DNA of 64,000 nt from HK1 sp965220535 (GTDB lineage Bacteria > Pseudomonadota > Gammaproteobacteria > HK1): the NCBI GenBank assembly GCA_965220535.1, contig OZ244833.1, forward strand, positions 744,001 to 808,000. The letters run 5' to 3'. Shown in pieces: positions 35,503 to 45,331 of this stretch. Under the pieces are notes generated by a model. It did not search any database and was not told the origin of the DNA. It saw only the letters and a list, made by a program, of their open reading frames with translations. Position numbers and translations under genes: made by a program. Each line of letters starts with the position of its first letter. The first letter of the stretch is position 1.

Positions 35503-35579
35503 TGCGATGCGTTTTTCGTTGACGATCTTGCTTTTCGAGGCGACATCGGATCTCTGAACAAGTCCGAGCCCCGGATACG

Positions 35580-36074
35580 ATGAATATCCGCAAAGCGACC
35601 ATTCAAGACATTCCGGCGATCGACCGCATGCTAATGCGCTCCTACTCGGTATTGCTCGCCCCCGATTATGCGCCCGATCTGTTGAGCGAGGCCCTACCGG
35701 TGCTGGCCTGCGCCGAGAAAGGGCTGATCGAGTCCGATCGATATTTCGTCGCGGAAATCGACGGGGCGATCGTCGGCAGCGGAGGCTGGTCCCATCGACA
35801 ACTCGTCACCGGGGAAGATATGCCCGGTATCGCCCACCTGCGAAGATTCGGCACCGACCCCGATATGGTCCGACGCGGGATCGGCCGGGCCTTGATCGAC
35901 CGTATCGCGGTCGATGCGAAAAAAGCGGAACGATACGAAATTCACTGCACCGCCACTTTGACCGCCATTCCTTTTTACGAAGCGGAAGGCTTTTATGTGA
36001 TGTATCGAAACAGCGTCGAACTGAAACCCGGCCTGCACTTTCCGACAGCGGAGATGAGCCGACCGAACGCTTAG
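35580..36074 (+). CDS. GNAT-family N-acetyltransferase
   Basis: A 164-residue acetyltransferase. The acetyl-CoA-binding turn is MVRRGIGRALIDR (R-x-x-G-x-G/A type), and the C-terminal beta strand has ATLTAIPFYEAEGFYVMYR. It starts 77 bp after the MttB-like gene on the same strand. The ribosome site is weak. Substrate unknown. Confidence 0.85.
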   Translation: MNIRKATIQDIPAIDRMLMRSYSVLLAPDYAPDLLSEALPVLACAEKGLIESDRYFVAEIDGAIVGSGGWSHRQLVTGEDMPGIAHLRRFGTDPDMVRRGIGRALIDRIAVDAKKAERYEIHCTATLTAIPFYEAEGFYVMYRNSVELKPGLHFPTAEMSRPNA

Positions 36075-36077
36075 GAC

Positions 36078-36233
36078 TCAATAAAGCCCGAAGGCGGCGG
36101 CGATCAGCATATAGGCGGCCAGAAGGGCAAAGACCAGAAATATCTGCGCAAGGGCACGATTCCGACCCTTCAGCTCGAAAGCGAGCCAACCCGATATAAC
36201 GATTATCGCGACCAAAATATAGACGACTCTCAT
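36078..36233 (-). CDS. Small two-helix membrane protein
   Basis: A 51-residue peptide with two hydrophobic helices (VVYILVAIIVISGWLAF and IFLVFALLAAYMLIAAAFG) joined by a basic loop (ELKGRNRALAQ). The ATG at 36233 follows GGAG by about 12 nt. A TTG 45 bp earlier is also in frame. It lies 3 bp from the converging acetyltransferase gene. I do not recognise the family. Confidence 0.6.
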   Translation of the reverse strand: MRVVYILVAIIVISGWLAFELKGRNRALAQIFLVFALLAAYMLIAAAFGLY

Positions 36234-36458
36234 CGAGGGCAAGGGCTCCGTATATTCAGGCGGTTGCGTGATCGACAACGAGGGAATCGCGAGACGGAAA
36301 CTTCAAAGGGTCCCGGGGCAAAGGCTCGCACATCGATTGAAGCTTGATAGGCATCGACCCCGCAGCGGATTGCAAACAAGCCCTGTCGGCCTCTTTTTCC
36401 GATGCGAAAAAAGAGGCTCGATGATCGGGCGAGGGAGAATGCGCTCGAGCCCTCGCGC

Positions 36459-37214
36459 TTAGCCCTGGTCGAGCTCGCTCAGTTTTTCGATGAGATCCTC
36501 CGGGGGAACGAAGCCCGGGATCAGATCCCCGGTCTCCAATACCAGTGCCGGGGTTCCTCTGATGCCGATACTACGCCCCACTTCGTAGTGTTCACGAACA
36601 TGGCGATGGCCCTCTTCGCAGGGATCCGAAGCGAGCCCTTTGCCCAGCTTCGCATCGCCGATCGCCTTGCGCGGATCGTCGGCGCACCACGCCATCACCG
36701 CTTTCATATAAGAATGCGAACCGATACCCGCTCGCGGAAAGGCGGTATAGCGGATCTCGATCCCGCGCCGATTGTAATCACTCATCCGCTCATGCAGGCG
36801 GACACAATAGGGACAATCGATATCGGTGAAAATGGTCACGACATGCTCGGGCTTGGCCGTCGGGGTGAATACGATCATGCCCTCTTCGTCGAGGGCGCTC
36901 ATCGCTTCGGAGCGCACCCCCCGCCGCGCGATATCGGAAACGTTCTGCCCGGTTTGCATATCGCGCATATCACCGCTGAGCATATAGCGGCCATCCTCGG
37001 CGATATAAAAAACATCGACCCCGAAACGCACCTGATAAAGCCCCTCGATCGGGGAAGGGGAGATATCGTCGGGCGTTTTGTCCGGTACCAATAGCTCCAG
37101 CCGACTCTTGAGCCCCGCCGGGATATCCCCTTCCTCGGCATGGGTCGGCAGATAGGCGACGATCAAGGGTAGCGCCGTGGATATGAAAAAGAAAAATCTC
37201 GCGAAGGAACGCAT
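36459..37214 (-). CDS. dsbC: Thiol:disulfide interchange protein DsbC
   Basis: A 251-residue periplasmic disulfide isomerase. The signal peptide is RSFARFFFFISTALPLIVAYLPTHA. The N-terminal dimerisation domain (SPSPIEGLYQVRFG, VFYIAEDGRYMLSGDM) leads to a thioredoxin domain with active-site CPYC (TIFTDIDCPYCVRLHERM) and the cis-Pro strand IRGTPALVLETG. The start at 37214 puts the signal peptide at the terminus. It lies downstream of xerD on the same strand, the same neighbour pair as in E. coli, 264 bp apart. Confidence 0.94.
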   Translation of the reverse strand: MRSFARFFFFISTALPLIVAYLPTHAEEGDIPAGLKSRLELLVPDKTPDDISPSPIEGLYQVRFGVDVFYIAEDGRYMLSGDMRDMQTGQNVSDIARRGVRSEAMSALDEEGMIVFTPTAKPEHVVTIFTDIDCPYCVRLHERMSDYNRRGIEIRYTAFPRAGIGSHSYMKAVMAWCADDPRKAIGDAKLGKGLASDPCEEGHRHVREHYEVGRSIGIRGTPALVLETGDLIPGFVPPEDLIEKLSELDQG

Positions 37215-37478
37215 AGCGGCGGCTCCCGTGGCTGGAATTCGAATCGACGAATGGAAAAGGGAATGATACGCCATTAAAACAAGCAGGCACTCTTTCCTTG
37301 CTCGCCCTCGGTCGGAATATTCTCGTTCTTGGGTTCGAATCGACGATCGCAAACAGCGCGCCAGGAGCGAGTGCCTGTTTGCGCTGCTCCGGCGTCGATT
37401 CGGGGTCGCCGATCTTTTGGATCTCGTCGATCGCCCGTAAGGAGACCGAACGATGCGAGGCCATCGGGGGAAAAAGCC

Positions 37479-38414
37479 CTAGCCTCGCGGATGGTGCCGA
37501 GCATGCATGTTCTTGAGGCGCTCGCGGGCGACGTGGGTGTAGATCTGGGTGGTCGAAATATCTCGATGCCCCAACAACATCTGCACCACCCGCAGATCCA
37601 CTCCATGATTCAAAAGATGGGTGGCGAAGGCATGGCGCAATGTATGAGGAGAGATATGGCCCCTAATGCCCGCTTTCGATGCGTAACGTCGGATCAGCTG
37701 CCAAAAAGCCTGCCGACTCATCGGCTCGGCGCGAGCGGTGGGAAACAAGGCCTTCGAAGACCTGGTGCCGATGACGAGGGGCCGAGCCTCGGCGAGGAAA
37801 CGCTCGATCCACTCGATCGCCGGCTCTCCCAAAGGAATCAAACGCTCTTTTTCGCCCTTGCCGACCACTCGCACCGCCCCTTGTCGCAGATTCACTTGGG
37901 CAAGAGAGAGTCCGACCAATTCCGAAACCCGCAGCCCGGTGGCGTAGAGCACCTCGAGCATCGTGCGGTCCCGCAGCCCCAAAGGGGTGGCAAGATCGGG
38001 GGCATCGAGCAGGCTTTCCACCTCGGCTTCGCTCAAAGTCGTCGGCAAGGAGCGTCCGAGACGAGGCGACTCCACCCGGTCGCAGGGATTGCCCTCGATC
38101 TTTCCCTCGTGTTCGAGGTGTCGATAAAAACGCCGCAGGGCCGAAAGACGTCGAGCGAGGGTGCGAGGCGGCCAATGCGAATGCTCGGACAAGAATTCAA
38201 GGATATCGACCCGTCGCGCTTTTTCGAGCCCGGCTTCGGCGCTTGCCTTCTCTTTCGAAAACCAGCGGGAGAAATAAACGAGATCGCCGCGATAGGCGCT
38301 CAATGTAGCGGGGGAAAGACCGCGCTCCAAAAAACCGACGTCGATGAAGCTGTCGATGAGCCGAGCGTCGGCAGGATGCATGTCGCGGGCAAAGGCCGGG
38401 CGGGATGGACTCAT
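37479..38414 (-). CDS. xerD: Site-specific tyrosine recombinase XerD
   Basis: A 311-residue tyrosine recombinase that, with XerC, resolves chromosome dimers at dif. The core-binding domain has LSPATLSAYRGDLVYF and RRLSALRRFYRHL. The catalytic domain has GLRVSEL (Arg), HTLRHAFATHLL (His and Arg), LGHRDISTTQIYTH (His and the Tyr nucleophile). Length and synteny with dsbC support XerD over XerC or a mobile-element integrase. I start at the ATG at 38414, without a strong ribosome site. The ATG at 38381 is an alternative. Confidence 0.93.
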   Translation of the reverse strand: MSPSRPAFARDMHPADARLIDSFIDVGFLERGLSPATLSAYRGDLVYFSRWFSKEKASAEAGLEKARRVDILEFLSEHSHWPPRTLARRLSALRRFYRHLEHEGKIEGNPCDRVESPRLGRSLPTTLSEAEVESLLDAPDLATPLGLRDRTMLEVLYATGLRVSELVGLSLAQVNLRQGAVRVVGKGEKERLIPLGEPAIEWIERFLAEARPLVIGTRSSKALFPTARAEPMSRQAFWQLIRRYASKAGIRGHISPHTLRHAFATHLLNHGVDLRVVQMLLGHRDISTTQIYTHVARERLKNMHARHHPRG

Positions 38415-38556
38415 CGGCAAGGCTTCGACGCGATCCGCAATCCCCGCGGCAAACTAAGGCTCGAGCGCGAAGGACGAGAAATCCCCCCCCTTTTCGCCAA
38501 ACGGCACGCGAATGACCGAAGCGAATGACCGATGTGCCTCGGCTAAGGAAACGCCC

Positions 38557-38901
38557 TCATATTTTTTCCCGGATCCGCGCCGCATTTCCCGAGCGGTCCC
38601 GCAAATAGTAGAGTTTGGCGCGCCGCACCGCACCGCGGCGTTTGACCTTGATATCCTCGATCTGCGGACTATGCGTCTGGAAAACGCGCTCGATCCCCTC
38701 GCCGTGGGAAATCTTGCGCACGGTGAAGGCGGAATTGAGTCCGCGATTTCGCCGAGCGATCACCACGCCCTCGAAGGACTGCAATCGCTCGCGCGTACCC
38801 TCTCGGACCTTGACGCGAACGACGACCGTATCGCCCACCGAGAACACCGGTCGCTCGGACTTGAGCTGCTCGGCTTCGATATCTTCGATAATTCGACGCA
38901 T
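38557..38901 (-). CDS. rplS: 50S ribosomal protein L19
   Basis: A 114-residue L19, located at the 30S-50S interface. RPVFSVGDTVVVRVKVREG, FEGVVIARRNRGLNSAFTV and VKRRGAVRRAKLYYLR are the family signatures. AGGAG is about 10 nt before the ATG. Last gene of the rpsP-rimM-trmD-rplS operon. Confidence 0.98.
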   Translation of the reverse strand: MRRIIEDIEAEQLKSERPVFSVGDTVVVRVKVREGTRERLQSFEGVVIARRNRGLNSAFTVRKISHGEGIERVFQTHSPQIEDIKVKRRGAVRRAKLYYLRDRSGNAARIREKI

Positions 38902-38931
38902 GATTCCTTGTCTCCTGAAAAAGCCCGGGAT

Positions 38932-39723
38932 TCACTTGGCCCCCTTCGATCCGGGCTTCGCTCCCTTGGATTCGTCATCCTTGACGGATTCGCCGATATA
39001 TTCACGCAAAAGATCTCGCTCCGGCGGCTGCAAGCCTCGCCGACGAAGCAGATCCGGCCGCCTTTCCCAAGTACGACCGAGCGCTTGCTTGAGTCGCCAC
39101 CGCGAGATGGCTCCGTGATCTCCCGAAAGCAACACTCCGGGGACCTTTCGCCCCTCGATTTCCTCGGGGCGAGTGAAGTGAGGGCAATCCAACATGCCCT
39201 GGGAAAAAGAATCCTCCGCCGCCGATTCGTCGTTGCCCAATACCCCGGGGAGCAGCCGAGTCATCGCATCGATCACGACCATCGCCGCCAGTTCGCCCCC
39301 GGAAAGCACATAGTCCCCGAGGGAGATTTCGTCGTCGACCTCGGCCTCGATCAAGCGCTCGTCGATACCCTCGTAGCGTCCGCAGAGCAAGAGCAGGTCG
39401 GGGCCCTCGGCCAAGGAAAGCAGATCCGCATGCGCGATCCGGCGCCCCTGAGGGGAAAGATGGATCGTGCGACAATCACTCCCCAAGCTCCGGCGAGCGG
39501 CCATCGAAGCCGCTCGCAAAGGCTGGTACATCATGACCATCCCGGCGCCGCCGCCGTAGGGGCGATCGTCCGTGCGGCGATGAGAGTCGGTGGCGTAATG
39601 GCGCGGATTCCAGCAGCGAAGGTCAAGCAAGCCGCGCTCGACGGCCCTTGCCGTCACTCCATGACGAACGACCGTTTCCACCATCTCCGGGAAGAGCGTT
39701 ATCACCGCCACCCTCTTCCCCAT
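38932..39723 (-). CDS. trmD: tRNA (guanine-N1)-methyltransferase TrmD
   Basis: A 263-residue SPOUT methyltransferase that forms m1G37 in tRNA, using S-adenosylmethionine in a trefoil knot. The knot segments are DRPYGGGAGMVM, LLLCGRYEGIDERL and SLGDYVLSGGELAAM. HFTRPEEIEGRKVP follows. The start at 39723 has AAGGAG 10 nt upstream and fits the usual N terminus (KRVAVITLFPEMVE). A lysine/serine-rich C-terminal tail of about 15 residues is extra. Confidence 0.97.
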   Translation of the reverse strand: MGKRVAVITLFPEMVETVVRHGVTARAVERGLLDLRCWNPRHYATDSHRRTDDRPYGGGAGMVMMYQPLRAASMAARRSLGSDCRTIHLSPQGRRIAHADLLSLAEGPDLLLLCGRYEGIDERLIEAEVDDEISLGDYVLSGGELAAMVVIDAMTRLLPGVLGNDESAAEDSFSQGMLDCPHFTRPEEIEGRKVPGVLLSGDHGAISRWRLKQALGRTWERRPDLLRRRGLQPPERDLLREYIGESVKDDESKGAKPGSKGAK

Positions 39724-39870
39724 CGATCTTTCGCTCCTTGCCTCGCTCCTCGTCGGAAGGGCCCCGAATCCGACCGGAGCGCACTTTCGACGACTCTTCA
39801 CCCTCGACATCCCGTCGGCTTTGCGGGAATCGAAAAAGCGCGAAAAATCCCCCGCCGACGGGCGTATCCA

Positions 39871-40401
39871 TCAATCATCGAGATGCCAATTGACGATGAT
39901 CCTCCCGGCGTCGATCTCGACCGAGCGCACCACATCCCCGAACAGGAAGGGGATCAAACGCTCTTTCTCGCCGGCCACCACCAGCACGTCGTTGGCCCCG
40001 GTTTCGAAGATGCGCTCGACCTCGCCCAAAAACGCTCCTTGACGATCGAATACGGATAGGCCGATCAGATCCGTCCAGTAGAACTCGCCCTCTTCGGGCT
40101 CCGGCAAGCGGGATCGATCCGTGGCCAAAGCGCAACCCCGCCAAGAGACGGCGGCCTCGCGATCGAAACAGCCATCGAAGCGCACCAACACTTGCGCCCC
40201 TCGCATCTCCGATGCCGCCACCTCGATCTCTCGCCACTGTCCGTCGCGCTCGATCTGCCATGGCCGGTAATCGAGGATATTGCCGGGAGGATCGGTAGCG
40301 GAATGAATTTTCGTCCACCCTCGTACGCCAAAGGCTGCGCCCACTCGCCCCAAGATCACCCGCTTAGGGGAAGCGCCGGCGGGTTTTTTTTCTACCGCCA
40401 C
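39871..40401 (-). CDS. rimM: Ribosome maturation factor RimM
   Basis: A 176-residue RimM, needed for assembly of the 30S head. VILGRVGAAFGVRGWTKIHS at the N terminus and EGEFYWTDLIGLSVFDRQG and DVLVVAGEKERLIPFL in the PRC-barrel are typical. The start is GTG at 40401. The ribosome site is weak, so it may be coupled to rpsP, whose stop lies 42 bp upstream. Confidence 0.95.
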   Translation of the reverse strand: MAVEKKPAGASPKRVILGRVGAAFGVRGWTKIHSATDPPGNILDYRPWQIERDGQWREIEVAASEMRGAQVLVRFDGCFDREAAVSWRGCALATDRSRLPEPEEGEFYWTDLIGLSVFDRQGAFLGEVERIFETGANDVLVVAGEKERLIPFLFGDVVRSVEIDAGRIIVNWHLDD

Positions 40402-40443
40402 GCTCGCTCGTCGTAGCGCCGAAGCCCGAAGGGGCTTTTCGTA

Positions 40444-40746
40444 TCAGTCGCTCGGGGCCGTCTTAGGAGCCTCTTTCTTAGGGGCATCTTCGGGGGGCGA
40501 AACCGGCAAGCGCTTGAGCAGCTTCGATACCGCGTCGCTGATGCGCGCCCCGCAAGAAGTCCAATGCGCCACCCGCTCTTTGTCGATACGAAGACGCTCT
40601 TCTTTGCCGCTGTCAGCGGCGATAGGGTTGAAAAAGCCGAGACGCTCGATAAAGCGCCCGCCGCGCGGATATCGGCTATCCGCAACGACCACGTGATAAA
40701 AAGGCCGCTTCTTGGCGCCTGTACGGGCAAGGCGAATCGTCACCAT
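40444..40746 (-). CDS. rpsP: 30S ribosomal protein S16
   Basis: A 100-residue S16. VTIRLARTGAKKRPFYHVVV and DSRYPRGGRFIERLGFFNP match the family. The last 20 residues are Lys/Pro/Ala-rich, an ordinary variable tail. I use the ATG at 40746 for the standard N terminus, though the frame is open upstream. First gene of the operon. Confidence 0.97.
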   Translation of the reverse strand: MVTIRLARTGAKKRPFYHVVVADSRYPRGGRFIERLGFFNPIAADSGKEERLRIDKERVAHWTSCGARISDAVSKLLKRLPVSPPEDAPKKEAPKTAPSD

Positions 40747-40992
40747 CTTGATTGATCCCGAGTTAATCGATTCTTGCGAGGCAAGCGTCCTTTCGAAGCG
40801 AGCGCTCCTCGGTACATTGCGCCTTGGGCTTTTCCGAACTCCGGCTTTTCCAAAATAAAAAACCAAAGCCGCGAAGCGCAACCGGCGCATTTTCAAAGCG
40901 GGGAATTGTAGACCCGATCGAGGCTTCGATGCAAGCATCGAAGAAAAAATATCGGGGATCCGGCAAACGCTCGAGGCCCCGGCACCACCCCC

Positions 40993-43311
40993 CTACCCGC
41001 CCCGATCCTCCTCGCCTCGCTCGATGGCCATGGTATCGGCACGGGCAACGGCCAAGGCCGTCATATTGACAATCCCGTGCGCCGTGATGGTGCGGGTGAC
41101 GACTTGGGCCGAAAGCGCAGCCCCGATCAAGATCGGCCCGATAGCGATCCCTCCGCCCACGACCCGCAACAGGTTGTAGGCGATATTGGCGGCCTCCACA
41201 TCGGGCATCACGAGAAGATTGGCCTGGCCTTCGAGCCGGCTTTGCGGCATCAGGCGGCTGCGAATCGTTTCCGACAACGCGGCATCGGCGTGCATTTCCC
41301 CGTCCACCTCGAGCGCGGGATCGATTCGATGCAGGCGGCTGACCGCTTCGCGCATACGCAAAGCGGCCGCGGAGTTCTGGGTGCCGAAACTGGAGCGCGA
41401 AAGCAACGCCACCTTCGGCTCGATGCCGAAACTCCTGACCTCGGCCGCCGCCAGCTGCGTCATCTCCACGAGGTGTTCGACGCTCGGCTCGGAGTTGATA
41501 TGGGTATCGCCGATGAAGAAAGTCCCGCTGTCGAGGATATGGGCGGAAATCGTGGAGAGGGCGCGCACCCCCTTGCGCACCCCGACAAGACCGCTGACAT
41601 AGCGCATATGCTCATCGAAACTGCCGACGGTTCCGCATATCATCGCATCGGCATCGCCGAGCCTCAGCGCAAGAGCGGCGACCGCCGTGCCTTGGGATCG
41701 CACGACGGCTTTGGCTTCCTCGGGGGAAACGCCGCGGCGCCCCATGACCCGATGGTATTCCTCCCAATAAGTGCGGTAGCGCTCATCGTCTTGGATATTG
41801 ACGAGATCGAAATCGCGCTCCGGTACCAGATTCAGACCCATGGATTCGATCCGCGAGAGGATCACCTTGGGGCGTCCGACGAGGATCGGCCGGGCCAATT
41901 TCTGGGAGCTGACCTGTTGCGCCGCCTGCAAGACCCGCCGATCCTCGCCCTCGCCGTAAACCACGCGTTTGAAGACCTGACGGGCATGCTCGAAGACCGG
42001 CTTCATCACGAAGCCGGAGCGAAAGACGAACTCGCTCAACCGCTCCCGATAGGCATCGAAATCATCGATCGGGCGAGTCGCCACCCCCGATTCCATCGCC
42101 GCGCGGGCCACCGCCGGCGCGAGTTCGATCAACAGCCGCGGATCGAAGGGGCGCGGAATCAACTTCGACGGTCCGAAGCGGATCTGCTCGCCCCCGTAGG
42201 CGGCGCTCGCCTGATCCGATACCCCCTGCCGGGCAAGACTGGCCAAGGCGTCGACGCATGCCAGTTTCATCTCCTCGTTGATGGCGCTGGCGCCGCAATC
42301 GAGCGCTCCGCGAAAGATGAAGGGAAAACAAAGGACATTGTTGACTTGATTCGGATAATCGGATCGGCCGGTCGCGATGATCGCATCGGCGCGGGCGTTG
42401 CGGGCAAGCACGGGGTCGATTTCCGGCTGCGGATTGGCCAGGGCCAAGATGATCGGCGTCTTCGCCATGCGGCGAATATGATCCGGCGAAAGGATATCGG
42501 GAGCGGAAAGACCGAGAAAAATATCCGCCCCCTCGATCACTTCGCCGAGGGTGCGCGCCGGCGTGTCGATTGCATAGCGCTCCTTCCAAGGATCCATCAG
42601 CTCCTCGCGCCCGCGATAGACCACCCCGGCGATATCGGTCATGACGATATTCTCGCGCCGCAGGCCCATCTTGGTCAGCAAATCCAAGCAGGCGAGGGCG
42701 GCGGCGCCCGCTCCCGAAGTCACCAGCCGCGCTTCCCCCGGCGATTTGCCGGCGATATCCAATGCATTGCGCACCGCCGCTCCCACGATGATCGCAGTTC
42801 CGTGTTGATCGTCGTGAAAGACCGGGATGCGCATCCTTTCGCGCAAGTTCGATTCGATTTCGAAGCACTCCGGGGCCTTGATATCCTCCAAGTTGATCCC
42901 CCCGAAAGTCGGCTCCAAGCTCGCGACGATATCGCAAAAACGAGCCGGATCTCGCTCCGCGATCTCGATATCGAAACCGTCGATGCCGGAGAATTTACGA
43001 AAGAGCACCGCCTTGCCTTCCATCACCGGCTTGGCCGCCAAGGGGCCGATCGATCCGAGCCCCAAAACCGCGCTCCCGTCGGTGATCACCGCCACCAAGT
43101 TCGAGCGGGCGGTCAAGGAGGAAACCTGCGCCGGATCGTCGACGATGGCGTTGCAAGCGGCCGCCACCCCCGGGGAGTAGGCCAGCGAGAGATCATGCTG
43201 ATTGGCCAAAGGCTTGGTCGCCCCGATCGCCAATTTGCCCGGAACCGGCAGGCGATGGTAAGCAAGAGCGTCTTTGAACAGGGGATCGGAAAAACTGTCG
43301 GGATCGGTCAT
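40993..43311 (-). CDS. maeB: NADP-dependent malic enzyme with phosphotransacetylase-like domain
   Basis: A 772-residue MaeB that converts malate to pyruvate with CO2 and NADPH. The malic domain (residues 1-430) has SLAYSPGVAAAC, VFHDDQHGTAIIVGAA and LVTSGAGAAALACLDLL. The C-terminal 320 residues form a phosphotransacetylase-like domain (VMGRRGVSPEEAKAVVRSQG, FLIGDTHINSEPS-type strands) thought to be regulatory. The start at 43311 gives the expected N terminus (DSFSDPLFKDALAYHRLP). Upstream in-frame residues do not look like protein. Monocistronic. Confidence 0.95.
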   Translation of the reverse strand: MTDPDSFSDPLFKDALAYHRLPVPGKLAIGATKPLANQHDLSLAYSPGVAAACNAIVDDPAQVSSLTARSNLVAVITDGSAVLGLGSIGPLAAKPVMEGKAVLFRKFSGIDGFDIEIAERDPARFCDIVASLEPTFGGINLEDIKAPECFEIESNLRERMRIPVFHDDQHGTAIIVGAAVRNALDIAGKSPGEARLVTSGAGAAALACLDLLTKMGLRRENIVMTDIAGVVYRGREELMDPWKERYAIDTPARTLGEVIEGADIFLGLSAPDILSPDHIRRMAKTPIILALANPQPEIDPVLARNARADAIIATGRSDYPNQVNNVLCFPFIFRGALDCGASAINEEMKLACVDALASLARQGVSDQASAAYGGEQIRFGPSKLIPRPFDPRLLIELAPAVARAAMESGVATRPIDDFDAYRERLSEFVFRSGFVMKPVFEHARQVFKRVVYGEGEDRRVLQAAQQVSSQKLARPILVGRPKVILSRIESMGLNLVPERDFDLVNIQDDERYRTYWEEYHRVMGRRGVSPEEAKAVVRSQGTAVAALALRLGDADAMICGTVGSFDEHMRYVSGLVGVRKGVRALSTISAHILDSGTFFIGDTHINSEPSVEHLVEMTQLAAAEVRSFGIEPKVALLSRSSFGTQNSAAALRMREAVSRLHRIDPALEVDGEMHADAALSETIRSRLMPQSRLEGQANLLVMPDVEAANIAYNLLRVVGGGIAIGPILIGAALSAQVVTRTITAHGIVNMTALAVARADTMAIERGEEDRGG

Positions 43312-43648
43312 GGATCGAAAGGGCCGCAGAACGAGGGCGATGGAAAAAGGAGGAGATCGCGAATATCCGATGCGGATCGAAGAGGATCGAAGCACTTCGA
43401 TGCTGCCATACTTCGGCATAATACACATACCCGCCCTTGATACGGGCGTTCGGTATCGTACATCGTCGCGCTTTTCGAATGTCAAAAACTCTTCGCCCAC
43501 CTCGCGCTCGCTCATCCGGGATACGAACTCGATGACCGGGCATCGACGCTTCGATCAGGCGATCGCGCGACAGGCGAAAGCGCGGCTTCGACAAACGCAA
43601 TGACCCTCGAACCGAAAGCCTTGATCACCGTCAGCGGAGCATCCGAAG

Positions 43649-44401
43649 ATGAATCGTCGCTCGTCCGATGACTTTCCCCTGTCCCCCGGCACATCCCGGG
43701 AGATATCCAGCGCCGCCGAGGTCGACCGCTTCCTCGAGCGGGCGGCCCGCACCCCGCTTGCGACTTTCCAACGCCGCCGCGGACGACTGCTCTTCGCCAT
43801 GGATGCCACCGCCAGCCGCGAGGGAACGTGGGATCGCGCTTGCCGCATTCAAGGCGAGATGTTCGCCGTCACCGATGCCATCGGGGGGTTGTCGGTGCAG
43901 CTTTGCCATTATCGCGGCTTCGATGAATTCGAGGCGAGCCCTTGGCTTTCGAACGCAAAGGATCTGCTGGCAAGGATGAGCGGCGTGCGCTGCGCCGGCG
44001 GCATCACCCAAATCGAGCGGGTGCTGCGGCACGCCGGTTCGCAGGCCAAAGACGCTCGCATCGACGCTTTGGTATTCGTCGGCGACTGCGTCGAAGAGGA
44101 GGTCGATCGACTGTGCGCCGCCGCCGGGGTCTTGCGCTTGCACTCGATTCCGGTCTTCATCTTCCACGAGGGATACGATCCGACCGCCGAGCGCGCCTTC
44201 AACGAAATCGCCCGCCTGACCGCCGGGGCTTGCTATCGCTTCGATGCTTCGAGCGCGGCGGAACTTCGCGATCTGCTGCGGGCGGTGGCCACTTATGCCG
44301 CCGGAGGCCGCATCGCCCTCGAAGCGCTGGGAAAGCGCGAGGGGGGTGCGATCCGACGCCTCGAACACGCCCTGCCCGCACCGCCTCGGGCCGGGAGATG
44401 A
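43649..44401 (+). CDS. VWA-type (MIDAS) domain protein
   Basis: A 250-residue protein with a von Willebrand A-like fold. The MIDAS metal motif is LLFAMDATASREGTWD, a central helix-strand has GGITQIERVLRHA, and IDALVFVGDCVEEEVD gives the later acidic residue. The Thr in GGITQI would complete the site. No signal or membrane helix is visible, so it is probably cytoplasmic. It ends 4 bp before a membrane J-domain gene, so the two are very likely co-translated. Partner or client unknown. Confidence 0.78.
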   Translation: MNRRSSDDFPLSPGTSREISSAAEVDRFLERAARTPLATFQRRRGRLLFAMDATASREGTWDRACRIQGEMFAVTDAIGGLSVQLCHYRGFDEFEASPWLSNAKDLLARMSGVRCAGGITQIERVLRHAGSQAKDARIDALVFVGDCVEEEVDRLCAAAGVLRLHSIPVFIFHEGYDPTAERAFNEIARLTAGACYRFDASSAAELRDLLRAVATYAAGGRIALEALGKREGGAIRRLEHALPAPPRAGR

Positions 44402-44405
44402 GAGC

Positions 44406-45158
44406 ATGCACCCCTTGCTGCTGCTCGCGGCTTTGGTCGCGATCCTTTTGCTGATCAGTTGGTACAAACGCGCCCCCGAACCCGATCGCCGACGCTTTCG
44501 CAACTACGCCCTTCTGATCGGGGGCGGCGGCCTGCTTCTCGTGGCCCTCTTGACGGGTCGATTGCATCCGATCTTCGCCGCGATCGGTGCGCTCGTGCCC
44601 TTGGCTTGGCGGGCCATCGGCCTGTTCCAGACCTTTCAAAACCTACGCAGCTTTACCCGGCGAATGCATGCCGGGGCCACCCCCGGGCATACCCCCGGTC
44701 AGCAATCCGAAGTCACCACCGCTTTGCTGCACTTGCGACTCGACCATGACACGGGAGAGATGGAAGGAAGCGTCCTCGATGGGCGCTTCAAGGGGCGGGA
44801 ATTGAACAGCCTCGATCTCGAGGAGCTCCTCGAACTGCTGGCGGAGTGCCGATCCCGAGATCGACAATCCGCGTCCTTGATCGAAGCCTGGCTGGATCGC
44901 CGATTCGAGGACTGGCGCCGCCATGACGAGGCCGAATCCCGCAGCGATGGCCAAGGGGCGAAAACGAACGACGGACTCGACGAGAGCGAGGCGCGAGAGA
45001 TATTGGGAGTCGGCCCCGAAGCCGGGCGCGAGGAGATCATCAACGCCCATCGAAGTTTGATGCAGCGGATGCACCCGGATCGAGGGGGGTCGGATTATTT
45101 CGCATCGAGGCTCAATGCGGCGCGGGATCGACTGCTCGCTTCCCTCGATGGATCATGA
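44406..45158 (+). CDS. Membrane-anchored J-domain protein
   Basis: A 250-residue protein with two N-terminal membrane helices (LLLLAALVAILLLISW and ALLIGGGGLLLVALL), a cytoplasmic middle region and a C-terminal J-like domain. SEAREILGVGPEAGREEIINAH and the HPD motif in MQRMHPDRGGSDYF are J-domain hallmarks, as in Pam18/DjlA-type proteins that stimulate Hsp70 ATPase. The middle segment has LHLRLDHDTGEMEGSVLDG. The start at 44406 is 4 bp after the VWA gene. Confidence 0.85.
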   Translation: MHPLLLLAALVAILLLISWYKRAPEPDRRRFRNYALLIGGGGLLLVALLTGRLHPIFAAIGALVPLAWRAIGLFQTFQNLRSFTRRMHAGATPGHTPGQQSEVTTALLHLRLDHDTGEMEGSVLDGRFKGRELNSLDLEELLELLAECRSRDRQSASLIEAWLDRRFEDWRRHDEAESRSDGQGAKTNDGLDESEAREILGVGPEAGREEIINAHRSLMQRMHPDRGGSDYFASRLNAARDRLLASLDGS

Positions 45159-45331
45159 AAAACCATGAAAAAGCCCGAGCCCGTCTTTATGTTCTCGCAG
45201 AAGCGCTCGCAGCGTTCGCCTTCGAAACGCTCTTGCACGGCTTGCGCTTCGAACGAGCCTTCGAACGAGCCTCGGATCGATAAAAACCGATGCCGGGCCA
45301 TATCGGACCATCTCGGGTCATATCGGGCTAT

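Noticed and set aside
37479..38414. Integrase of a mobile element
   Set aside because: Length, motifs and the dsbC neighbour fit XerD, and no element ends or cargo are present.
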